A DNA stretch of 64,000 bases from a virus. Location of the stretch: IMG/VR virus record IMGVR_UViG_3300008113_004623, positions 1 to 64,000 of that record; one strand, given 5' to 3'. This document shows positions 50,056-60,200 of this stretch, in pieces. Position numbers and translations under genes: made by a program. The notes beneath the pieces were generated by a model. It saw only the letters and a program-made list of their open reading frames with translations, made no database searches and had not been told where the DNA came from. The stretch's first letter is position 1, and every line of letters begins with the position of its first letter.

Positions 50056-53000
50056 ATGGCAAAAAAAGTAGATAGTTCTTTTAACTTTTTAGGAATAGAT
50101 CCTCGCTTAAATGTAGGAGACCCCAACGTTGTTAAGGCAGCAGTAGACCAATCCATTAATAGTAATCCTGTTTTATTTAATGCTTATCACACTAAGGAAA
50201 TCCTAAGACCACAATTAGATGAAATAAGAAGAGAGAAAGAAACCGAACGTTTACGTAATATAAACGTAAACTCTTTTAATTATCTTGCTAAGAAGGCGGG
50301 GTACGACGAAGGTTATGCTTCTAATCTTTATAACAGAATACAAGACTTACCTAATTTACCTGAGCAACAAGCAACTGCTGCCTACAATGAATTAGCAAAA
50401 GAATTAGATGATTTAAAAGAAAAAGGAACTACTTCTTCTTTTGGTGGATTTGATTACTTATCTGATATAGGTGAAGGTCTTTTTGAAGCTGCGCGAGGTG
50501 CAACTAATATTAGCCATGAACTTTTTGGTGGAGCTAAGTACACTGACCCACAAGAATGGTTAGGTAAAAATAAAAATGACCAAACCGCACAAGCTGTGCT
50601 CGATGAGTTATTTACTCCCTCAGACATTTATAAGTATGCTAAACGTGTATTAGATAGTAAACAGAAAGAAGTATCTATTAATAAGTTTAAACAGAACTTA
50701 GGTGATGTTGACGGAGTTTTGCAGTTACTTGAATCTAAATCAAGAAATTTAAATAGTGGAAATAGTTTTGATGACTTACTACTTCCTGTATTAGAGAATC
50801 AATTTAGAACACCTGGTTCTGATTGGTACCGAGATGCCGAAGGAGAGTTAAGTCCTCAGTATGTAAAAGAATTTCAAAACTATGTTAAGCAAGGTTTTCA
50901 AGAAAAGTTTGATGATCAAAGTTTTGTAACTAACATTTTAAATAAACCTGCTCGTTACGCAAAGTATGATTTAGAAACAGAAGCACTTAATGACTACAAG
51001 ACAGTTCTACAAAAAGGATTGTTTGACTTAGTTGATGAGCGTAGACAACTTCTTGATGAAGAAAAACTTGTAAAAGATAGCCCAGAAGACAAACAGTACA
51101 TCAACAAAATTGAGCGTATTAATTCTCAATTAGACAAACTAGTAGCAAGAGAAAAAAGTATTGATAAAGTATACGGAGTATCTGTAGGAGACCGTAGTGG
51201 ATTTTTTAAAGCTACTTTAGGCAGTGGCTATATGGCTTTTAGAGATTTGCGTGACTTTTTAACTCCAGATTATTTTCAAGGCCCTGAGTCTGATGCAAAT
51301 ACTCAAGTTATTAGAAATGCTATGTATAAACCTGAAGTACTACGATATGATAAATACGGAAATCCTGTATTATCAAATCAAGTATTTTATGAAAGTGCTT
51401 CGGGTACAAAAGCAAACTGGCGTGGCTTTTTTGAGTCTGGTGGGGCTATTGTAGGTGACATGGCACCTGCTATTGCTACGGGGTCTATACTTGCGCGTGG
51501 AGTTTCTTCTGGTTTAGCTCTTGCAGGAACTGAAGCAGGCTCTGCAACATTAGGTGCTAGAGTAGCTTCTACAGCAGCAAAGACTTACGATAAAGTAAAC
51601 AAGTACGGAAGTCTTCGCTTAGCAGATCGTATTTCTACTTTTGCAACTATCTATGCAACTACTAATGAGCGTATATACGAACAAGAAAAGAAGTGGGGAG
51701 GTAATGCTGAAGAACGGGCTCGTTATTTAGCAGTAGCTGAAGCCGCATCCGAAGCTATAGGTTTTCCTGATGTAGGAATATTAAAGTTAACTCCATTTAG
51801 TAGAGGATTAGGTGCGGCCAGTAAAACAGCTGCAGGAATATCTTTAACTAGATCTGAGTTAGCGAAGGCATATTTACGTGGAGGTTCTGAATTTGCTAAG
51901 ACTGCAGTTAAAGCCAACTTAGTAGAATCTTTTGAAGAAGAAATGGCTTTACTTGGAGAAGCACTTGTAAGTCACGCCTACGCAGATGAGTATGCTCGTG
52001 TAGGTAGAGAACAAACAGAATTTACTGGAGAAAACATAATTGATACTTTTGTTGAATCATTTAAAGGAGGTCTTCTTTATAGTGGTTTAATGACAGGCAT
52101 GAATCATTACAGAGCTACTCGTAAGAATGCTTTGTTAGATCAGGCTGAATACGAGGCCGCAAATAATCCAGAATTATTTAAAGCTAAGTTGAAGGAGATG
52201 CACCAAAAGAATCCTTCAGAACTTTCTGAAAAGCAATTAGCAGATGCTATTGTAACTATAGATAATCTTTCTAACACATTTAAGTCTCTGTCTCAAATAG
52301 ACAACTTAAAAGATTTAAATACCTTTTTCGATGATGAAGATGCACGCAGACAACTATTCACTAAAGCTAGGCAGCGTGATGTTCTACGTTCTATTGACTT
52401 TGATAGTTTGACTCCCGAACAACAAGAAGAATTTACTAAAGCTAAGTTAGGAGGTAAGATTACTAAAAAAGCAACTGCTGAGTATAATAAAGCTCGTCAA
52501 CAGGTAAGTGATTTCTTAGCACAAACCGAGGGACAAACCCTCAGTAAAGAACAAACACAAGAGTTTGTTGCTTTGCAGTTAAAAGCAGCACAACTTCGCA
52601 GTATTGCTAATACTATTGATTTACGTAAGCTTACTGATTCTCAGATGGAAACTTTGGCTTCTATGGGAATAATAGAAGATAAAGACTTTCAGTTTACCCA
52701 AGAAGATTTGGATAAAATGATTGCTGAAGTAGATACTGATATTCTTAAAACAGAGAAACGCGCTTTTCAATATGCTGAGATGACTAAGGCGGAGAAAGCA
52801 GAAGCCATCAAAAAAGCTTACGATAAAAAGATAGAAGCTATTAACCAGGTAGAAGATCCTACGGTTTTGTTCGAGTCATTAGTAGCGTTAAAAAAAGACT
52901 ACGAATATTTAGAAAAAAATGCTTATGGAGTAAATCCAGAAGTTCTTGCAAACAAAGCATCGCTTTTAGATGCTTACCAACAAAGATTCGATGCTCTAAC

Positions 53001-56000
53001 TCAACGCGATGCCTCTGGTGCTAACTTGTTTGAAGCAAGTCTCCGAGAACTAGATATTAATAAAGCTATTACTGATTATAATATTTATGAATTAGTAAAG
53101 TTATCTTCTCGACTAGATCAAAACAAGGATCATGTTGACAGTGCTTTTGCAGAGAATTTAAACGAAGAATTGTTAAATGCTCAAGCACAGATTATAGAAA
53201 ATATACAAAAACTACAGGGAGATCAAAAAATACAAGCTTTAGCTAAGATTATGGATCAAACTGTAAAGTTTAATACATTTACTTATTTTGACCAAAAAGC
53301 ATTTAGTGAATTTATTACAAGTTATACTTATGGCTTAGATTCAGAAACAAACGAAGAAGTAGAGCAGACTATGACTGTTTCTATTACTCCAGAAGAATTT
53401 GAAAAAGTAAGAGCCGAAGTTATTCGGATGCGTGGTATACGTAAGAGTAACTCAATGGCAGCCACTGGTCGTGTAGATAATGTTAGTGTACCAACTGAAA
53501 GCGAAGAGCAAGAAGATGCTATGCGTACATTAGCTCGTAATGTTGCTGCAGCATCTAGTGAGTTAGATGATGATGGTTTTTCTGAAAAATCTGCTTTAGA
53601 AAAACAATACACTGATTCCTTCTTAAAAAACAAAGAAGTAACAGAAGCAGTTCAAGCTTTAAAAGATAGAGTATTTTCTTTATTTAACGAAGGCAGCGCA
53701 CGTGCAGCATCTGTTCTAAACGCATTTAATACCTTACTAACAAATAAAGATACTATTTCTTTTGACGCACAGCTTCAGCAAGTAAAACAAGCTCTTAAAG
53801 CTGAAATTGATGCACTACGAAATGTAGATAAAAACTCTAAATCTGCCAGAGCACTAGAGGGAGTTTTGCTAGAACTAGATTTGTGGACTAAGGCAGCAAA
53901 GAAAATGGTTATTCAAAATCCTGCTGCTAATTTAGGTGACTTAACTAATTTAGAACCTAGCAGAACAAATGTTGTTGATCTTCAAAATGATGTTTTGGAG
54001 GAAGAGTTTGGGGACGAGTTAACGCCAGCACAAGTTCAAACTAAACAATCTGAGATTGACCAACTGAATCAAGAAGCTCAACGTAGACGTTCTCGTCTAC
54101 TAGACTTAACTAGTCCAGCTAGAAGTAATGGAATAGAAGTAACTCCAGATAATGTCATAGTAACAGATCCTGCAGTAAAACGTAGAGTTGCATTTATTGA
54201 TGCACTTTCTACGATGGCAGATACTAAAGTTAAGATTCTAAACAAACGACAGTTTTTGCGTGAGTATTTAGCTAGCAAGTATCCGCAGAAAAACCAAGCA
54301 GACATTGAGCAAGACTTAAAGAGTCTATTAACGTTCTTTACTAATATACCTCAAGACATAGTAGACAACTGGGATACCTTAACTAATCAAGATGAAATTC
54401 TTGCTTCGGTGCATCAGTTACTAGGTAAAGAATTTTTTGATAAAGGGCAGCTTAGATACTATGTAAAGAACAAAGCTCAAGGATTACTAGTTAATCCTGA
54501 AGTTATAATGACTGCCGCAAGTAAAGACGGTAAAGTTTTATTACAGGACTCTTACCCGCTTGAGTTAAGTTTTATTCAGAATACGGGTGAAGGCAATACT
54601 AAAGAGTTTTCTACTGTACCGTGGAGATTGTCAGGACGTATACAAGGAGAATCTACAGACGTTAAAATCTTACCTGGAGATATTATTGCTGCCCATACCG
54701 AAACTTTTGCAAGCAAAGAGTTATTACAAGAATTTTTAGGAAAGAATGATAAAAGCGTATTAGTTGACTATGAGATCAGTGAAGGGGTTCTTACTAATAA
54801 AGATTCTTTTAGCACAATGGCAGAAGTTGAATCTTCTGATATTAAAAACGCTAGTCTTAAAGATTTTTCAATTCCAACACAGCCAGGATCTCGCGTAGCA
54901 GGCAGACGCTACAAATTTAATTTAGGTCGTTTGTACTTTAACAATAATGGTAATCCTGTTATTTTACAGAACAATAAACTTAACGAAGAGGAAATACAAG
55001 CAATAGCTGAGTTAGTATTTAATCCTCCAACTGGAAATATTAGTATGAGCCAGTTAGATGAGGCTTTATTTGATCTAATTAACCAAATCGATAAGAACAA
55101 TCGTATTGTATTCTTCCCAGCAGAGGCGCTTAATCAAATTCAAGCTGACGGTAGTTTAAAAACTTTTTACGAACAAATGTTAGTACCTTCATTAGTTCAA
55201 GAAGTTAACGGCAAACGTAAGTACCAAAAGCTCACAAAAGAACAATTCATTAAAGAGTTAGGAAACTATTACTATAAAGTAAGTCCAACTTTCTTATCTG
55301 GGGGCGCACGCTTTAACGAAAGCATTACTCGTTTCCAAATGAAAGACGGTGTTCCTGAAGTATTAAAACAGCCATACTTAGACTATATTAAAGAAACACA
55401 TCAAGCTCCTATTAATAGTGAGGGAAATGTATCTACTGTAGTTAATAAGATTGTCTATCCAAGTACTACTGACTTAGCCGCACAAACTAAAGCTTTAAAT
55501 CTACAAATCAAGAACGACCAACAACTAACCAGTAAAGGAAAGACAGTAGGAGGCGTTAATCCAAATAGTAATGCCCGAAGTTTAAATCCAACTGCTCCAC
55601 AGTTAAATAGAACTGCTTCAGCTACTTTGAATATGATTCCCTATGCAGAGATTAACTCTTTCTTAGCGAAGTTTGGTATTCCTGTAAAAATTGGTTACTC
55701 TGAAGAAATTTATAACCAATTAGTATTAGCAATTAAAAAAGACCCAAGTATTCTAAGCCTAGTAACTGCTCGCATCGAGAATAACCAGGTTGTTACTTCT
55801 GAGTATGATGGAGGAAATACTAAAGGAATTAACTTACTTATTGGTTCAGTAACTCTTCCTAATGGTCAAAAATATAAAGTGTTTTTTAAACCTGATGAGC
55901 AAAGCGCAGGACTGAACTTAAACATCAATAAAATTGAGGGAGGATTTACTGCAAGTGTGAAAAACACTGATGTTCCTAATCCTACTCCTTCTAATGCTCC

Positions 56001-57204
56001 TAGAGTTCCCTCAGCTGTAGCATCAGATGTTGTAAATAAACTTAGTGCTTTAAACGAAAAAATTCTTGTTATAGATCCTACAGATGAAAAATTCTATATA
56101 GAAGTAGATAAAAACGGGCAAAGAATAGGTGATAAAAAATATCCTAGAGTTTCTAGTCTTACAGGTAAAAGAGAATTTAGCAATAAGACCGCAGCAAATA
56201 GAGGAACTATTATTGATTCTTTACTTAGAGAATTTATTAAGGGGAATATTAAAACGGAAGGCCAAATGATGCAGGCTTACAAAAAAATTAAAGAAACTAA
56301 CCAGTACCCTACAGATACTTTTACTGTTCCTTTTATTTCTGATTTATTTGCTACCTTTAATGGATTTGTTCAAAGTAATCCTAACTTAGTCTTTATTGCC
56401 GATTTACCTACTTTATGGGGTACTTTTAATGGCGTAGATCATGCGGGTACTATTGATTTACTAGCAATAGATAATACTAATGGTAAAGTTTATATAATAG
56501 ATTTAAAAACATCTACACAAGATAGAACAGATACTACTAATAAATTCTACGAAAGTTATACTTCCGCAGATACAATTCAACAATCAGCTTACGCAGAAGC
56601 GTTAGCACAACGTACAGGAATTGTAATAGACGGATTAAAAATTTTCCCAATTCAAGTGGAATTATCAAGAGAGACTCAAACTTATGAAAGTGCTATAGGT
56701 AACAAAAGAAATTCTGGCTATATTTATGAGTTGACTCCAGATCCTAAGTATTTCCCATCAAAGACAACTCCTCCTATAAAAAGTCAAGTACCTTCCAATA
56801 TTAACGTAGAGTCAGTCACTTACCAAAATAGTCAATATACAGTTCATTTGTCTAAAAATCCTTTTTCAGGATTAAATGAGATTGTGCAAATCTTTAATAA
56901 AGATAATGCAGAGATTGATGTTAACAGTACTACAGGTAAAAACGTAGCAAGTCAATTAGACTGGGGAAAGATTAATCCTAGTGCGCCTAAGAAAATGTCT
57001 CCTGCAGACTTAATGGATGCAGCTAACCAAACGCCTCAGGCTCCTGCTGCCCAAAAACAAACTAAACCTTTATCTGCTGCTGTATTTAATTCAGAAGAAG
57101 AAAATCAAGGTAAACAAAATAAAGACGCCTGTGCTAATCCTACCGATAGATTCTCTCAACAAGGTACTACAAAGGTTCCGAGATCTATTAGAAAGAAACC
57201 TTAG
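50056..57204 (+). CDS. Giant internal virion protein with C-terminal PD-(D/E)XK nuclease-like domain
   Basis: At 2382 residues, this is one of the largest proteins in the window. Residues 1-460 are helical. Gly/Ala-rich amphipathic segments near 462-510 (GDMAPAIATGSILARGVSSG) and 672-690 (KGGLLYSGLMTGMNHYR) resemble membrane-active parts of ejection proteins. An ESFEEEMALLGEALVS helix lies at about 624. At the C-terminus a RecB/Cas4-like nuclease is visible: helix GTIIDSLLREFIKG (from Gly2050), HAGTIDLLAID with Asp2134, VYIIDLKTST with Asp2149 and Lys2151, and QQSAYAEAL from Gln2175. A Lys/Pro end follows. It may cut host or competing DNA on entry or act in replication; this is inferred. Confidence 0.75.
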   Translation: MAKKVDSSFNFLGIDPRLNVGDPNVVKAAVDQSINSNPVLFNAYHTKEILRPQLDEIRREKETERLRNINVNSFNYLAKKAGYDEGYASNLYNRIQDLPNLPEQQATAAYNELAKELDDLKEKGTTSSFGGFDYLSDIGEGLFEAARGATNISHELFGGAKYTDPQEWLGKNKNDQTAQAVLDELFTPSDIYKYAKRVLDSKQKEVSINKFKQNLGDVDGVLQLLESKSRNLNSGNSFDDLLLPVLENQFRTPGSDWYRDAEGELSPQYVKEFQNYVKQGFQEKFDDQSFVTNILNKPARYAKYDLETEALNDYKTVLQKGLFDLVDERRQLLDEEKLVKDSPEDKQYINKIERINSQLDKLVAREKSIDKVYGVSVGDRSGFFKATLGSGYMAFRDLRDFLTPDYFQGPESDANTQVIRNAMYKPEVLRYDKYGNPVLSNQVFYESASGTKANWRGFFESGGAIVGDMAPAIATGSILARGVSSGLALAGTEAGSATLGARVASTAAKTYDKVNKYGSLRLADRISTFATIYATTNERIYEQEKKWGGNAEERARYLAVAEAASEAIGFPDVGILKLTPFSRGLGAASKTAAGISLTRSELAKAYLRGGSEFAKTAVKANLVESFEEEMALLGEALVSHAYADEYARVGREQTEFTGENIIDTFVESFKGGLLYSGLMTGMNHYRATRKNALLDQAEYEAANNPELFKAKLKEMHQKNPSELSEKQLADAIVTIDNLSNTFKSLSQIDNLKDLNTFFDDEDARRQLFTKARQRDVLRSIDFDSLTPEQQEEFTKAKLGGKITKKATAEYNKARQQVSDFLAQTEGQTLSKEQTQEFVALQLKAAQLRSIANTIDLRKLTDSQMETLASMGIIEDKDFQFTQEDLDKMIAEVDTDILKTEKRAFQYAEMTKAEKAEAIKKAYDKKIEAINQVEDPTVLFESLVALKKDYEYLEKNAYGVNPEVLANKASLLDAYQQRFDALTQRDASGANLFEASLRELDINKAITDYNIYELVKLSSRLDQNKDHVDSAFAENLNEELLNAQAQIIENIQKLQGDQKIQALAKIMDQTVKFNTFTYFDQKAFSEFITSYTYGLDSETNEEVEQTMTVSITPEEFEKVRAEVIRMRGIRKSNSMAATGRVDNVSVPTESEEQEDAMRTLARNVAAASSELDDDGFSEKSALEKQYTDSFLKNKEVTEAVQALKDRVFSLFNEGSARAASVLNAFNTLLTNKDTISFDAQLQQVKQALKAEIDALRNVDKNSKSARALEGVLLELDLWTKAAKKMVIQNPAANLGDLTNLEPSRTNVVDLQNDVLEEEFGDELTPAQVQTKQSEIDQLNQEAQRRRSRLLDLTSPARSNGIEVTPDNVIVTDPAVKRRVAFIDALSTMADTKVKILNKRQFLREYLASKYPQKNQADIEQDLKSLLTFFTNIPQDIVDNWDTLTNQDEILASVHQLLGKEFFDKGQLRYYVKNKAQGLLVNPEVIMTAASKDGKVLLQDSYPLELSFIQNTGEGNTKEFSTVPWRLSGRIQGESTDVKILPGDIIAAHTETFASKELLQEFLGKNDKSVLVDYEISEGVLTNKDSFSTMAEVESSDIKNASLKDFSIPTQPGSRVAGRRYKFNLGRLYFNNNGNPVILQNNKLNEEEIQAIAELVFNPPTGNISMSQLDEALFDLINQIDKNNRIVFFPAEALNQIQADGSLKTFYEQMLVPSLVQEVNGKRKYQKLTKEQFIKELGNYYYKVSPTFLSGGARFNESITRFQMKDGVPEVLKQPYLDYIKETHQAPINSEGNVSTVVNKIVYPSTTDLAAQTKALNLQIKNDQQLTSKGKTVGGVNPNSNARSLNPTAPQLNRTASATLNMIPYAEINSFLAKFGIPVKIGYSEEIYNQLVLAIKKDPSILSLVTARIENNQVVTSEYDGGNTKGINLLIGSVTLPNGQKYKVFFKPDEQSAGLNLNINKIEGGFTASVKNTDVPNPTPSNAPRVPSAVASDVVNKLSALNEKILVIDPTDEKFYIEVDKNGQRIGDKKYPRVSSLTGKREFSNKTAANRGTIIDSLLREFIKGNIKTEGQMMQAYKKIKETNQYPTDTFTVPFISDLFATFNGFVQSNPNLVFIADLPTLWGTFNGVDHAGTIDLLAIDNTNGKVYIIDLKTSTQDRTDTTNKFYESYTSADTIQQSAYAEALAQRTGIVIDGLKIFPIQVELSRETQTYESAIGNKRNSGYIYELTPDPKYFPSKTTPPIKSQVPSNINVESVTYQNSQYTVHLSKNPFSGLNEIVQIFNKDNAEIDVNSTTGKNVASQLDWGKINPSAPKKMSPADLMDAANQTPQAPAAQKQTKPLSAAVFNSEEENQGKQNKDACANPTDRFSQQGTTKVPRSIRKKP

Positions 57205-57239
57205 TCCATAAGTCTATTTTTATAATTTTTTAATTAACT

Positions 57240-57247
57240 TATATTTG
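57240..57247 (+). promoter_or_regulatory. Bacteroidota-type -7 element before the RNA polymerase gene
   Basis: TATATTTG lies 15 bases before the ATG at 57263. The -33 position reads TTT, not TTG. It would let the polymerase-bearing gene be transcribed separately from the preceding giant gene. Confidence 0.65.
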
Positions 57248-57262
57248 TATTAAAACACGAAC

Positions 57263-60200
57263 ATGATTTGCCCTAATTTTAGTAATCCTAGCATAAGAAA
57301 AGATTTTTATAATCTTGTTGGTATTGTAGGCGAAGATTTTGCCTATTACCTATGGGATAAGAATAATGGACTACCTCTTACTTTACAAGCAAATCCAGCT
57401 AATCTTAATGAAGCAATTGCTAATCCTTTATTTGAAGCTTTGGATGAACAGTTTAATGGTAATTCTACTAAAGCTACTTTAGGAGTAGCTATTACGTTTA
57501 GTAGTGCTTTTCAGAAAAAATACGTAGGATTTAACCGAGCAACTCCTGAGCGTCAAGTACAGTTAATTAATGACTACATTAACAAGTTAGATATTACACT
57601 AGAGCAAGCAACTCAAAATTATATTAAAAGAGCAAATCAAATTAATAGAACATTTAAGAGAGCTGTTAGTGTAACACAAGAAGCTGTAACTAGAGAAGAT
57701 CTTAGTAAAGACCCTAACTCAGTAATTAATCAAATTGAAGATGTTACTGCTCAAGACAGGACTGCTGCTTATGAGTTTTTAAAACGTAACAAGATTGCTC
57801 AGAATATTCGCTTTACGAATGCTCAAAAAGTAGTTAACTCAGGGGCTTATGCACAATGGACTAAACACGGTTTAACTTTATTTAAAGGCTCCGACTATAC
57901 GGACATTTATCACGAGTCTTGGCACGAGTTTACACAATGGTATCTTTCTCCGATTGAAAAAGCATTACTATACAATACTGTAAGAAATAGAGAAGGGACA
58001 GTTACTATAGGCGACTTAGAGATACCTTACTACAGTCTTACTAATAGACAAGTAGAAGAAGTACTAGCGGAAGAGTTTCGTGCTTATTCTATACAGCGTA
58101 ACAGAAACGAAGCGGTTGCTGCAGAACCTCGTATTAGAAACTTCTTTGAGAGAATGTATGATTTCTTAAAGTGGCTTTTCTTTGGTCCAGAAAAAACAAA
58201 AAAACCTGAATCTACTTTTGAGTTTGAAAATGTTTCTGCAATGTTTAGCGCTTTATATGAAGGTAACGTAGATTTATCTCGTAGAGCAGAAACAAACATA
58301 GTAGAAGATTCTTTAAATAGAAGTACAGCTTTAACCTTGCCTATCTTAACGGATGAAGGTTTACAAGAGATAGAGTTAAGCCCTTTAGTCGGTGCTGAGG
58401 TTATAAGTTATGTAAGCTATAGTATCTATAAACAGATGCGTGATCAGAATATTGGCATGAGTCTTTTATTAAATCCTGAGCACAAAAAGAATTTAATCCC
58501 TCAATTATATACAGCAGTTAGAGCAGAGTTAAATGATGTATTAGATAACTTAGAGATAAAAATAGAACAAGCTGAAACATCTAACAACATGGCTGCTTTG
58601 GAAATGTTAGAAGACCAGTACGCTAATATAACTGCACTAGTAAACGAAGATGAAGCCTGGAACCGAGTAGTTGCCCTACATCAAAGTACAACACAAGGCG
58701 AACTCTTTAATATAGATGCGGATGTTACTGTTTCTGTAGAAGAGAATATAGAAAACAGAATAGACGAAGCTCCTGCAGAAGAAAAAACTAGAAACGAAGT
58801 TCAATACGGGGATAAGTCAAATGTTAACCCACTTGAGTTGTATGATCCTTATGTTATTGAGTTAATTAAAAGTTTACCTGACCTAGTTAATATTAACGGC
58901 CAGGTTGTCCCTAGTACGGGCAGCACTCTTGGTTTACCAAAAAACGGAAACTTCAAACATAATAAAAATCTTCTTCAGAACATTCTATCAGGATCTACGT
59001 CTTATGAAGATGCTATTCAGCGATTAATAGAAGCTTCTTCCGTAAGTCCTCAATTAACTTATTTAATTCAATTGCTTCCTAGTCCTGTTAGTGAAACTCT
59101 AACATTAGACGAGATTACATTAAAGAATCAGTTTATGCAGGCCTTGTCTATGCCTCGCGTAGATCCTTATTCTGTAAAAGCAATTGAAAAAACTGAAGAC
59201 ACTACAGTCGATAATGTTATAACATCTAAGAAAGTTATTCAGTTTAATACTTTCTACATTAGTACACTTACCCAAGACGCACTTCTAGAGTACTTAGATA
59301 ATGAGTTCCAAATATCTGCTGCTTCTGATTTTAAATCTGAAACCGATCAATCAACTATAAAACAAAGAAGCTTTGTTAACAAAAGCATAAATGGTTTAGA
59401 GTTTGCTACATTCTCTACAGCTTCTGTATTAGACGCATATAAAGATATTGATAGCACTACTTCCTATAAGACATTATTTGAATTTATGAATGATGCTTTT
59501 GGAGTGGACTTATATCAGGGAATTAGCGAGCAATACCTATTTGATAAGCGTGGTGATATTATCATTGCTAACTCTCCATACACAGAGAGCCAATTAAACG
59601 CACTTACGCAGGTTATTGTAGCTTCTTATAATAAGATTAAGTTATATCACTTAATTAACAATTTAGAAGGTAAGTCACCTATAATTAATAAATTAAAAAA
59701 TGAAGTTCCTTCATCTGTAGAAACTCCTGCTAAGACCTATATCTCTGATGTAAAGAAAAGTTTAGTTACAGCATTAAACACTTTAAGCAATAATTTTAAC
59801 ACACTCAACGCAAAAGACCAAGAGCAGTTTAAAGAGATAGTTGATCTATTTACTAATTCTATAAAAAATAACAATAATCTCAGAACTGAAAGACAGATTC
59901 TTTTCAGAGCTATTGAAAACTATTACAATAAAGTAGTTAAGTCTGCGTCTTACTTAAACGACGAGAACAATATGGAGTGGTCTATCCGTGAGTGGCAGCA
60001 TGTTGTAACCCAAGCAAGCAGTATTAATAATGCCAGAACTCTAGCTGACTTAACAGGCCATTTAAACCCAGCTACAAATAACTTTGTTGGTGTGTCTAAG
60101 TTACTTGCAAAAGCATTTAGCCAAGAGACAGGCGAGCGTAAGTTAAACAGAGATGAAGACAATGTTCTTTTTGAGTTAGTTAATATTTCTGGATACTCTA

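Noticed and set aside
53328-53633. Antisense frames within the giant genes (for example 53328-53633 and 62410-62940)
   Set aside because: They lie wholly inside strongly coding plus-strand genes, have no promoter and show serine/leucine-rich shadow composition.
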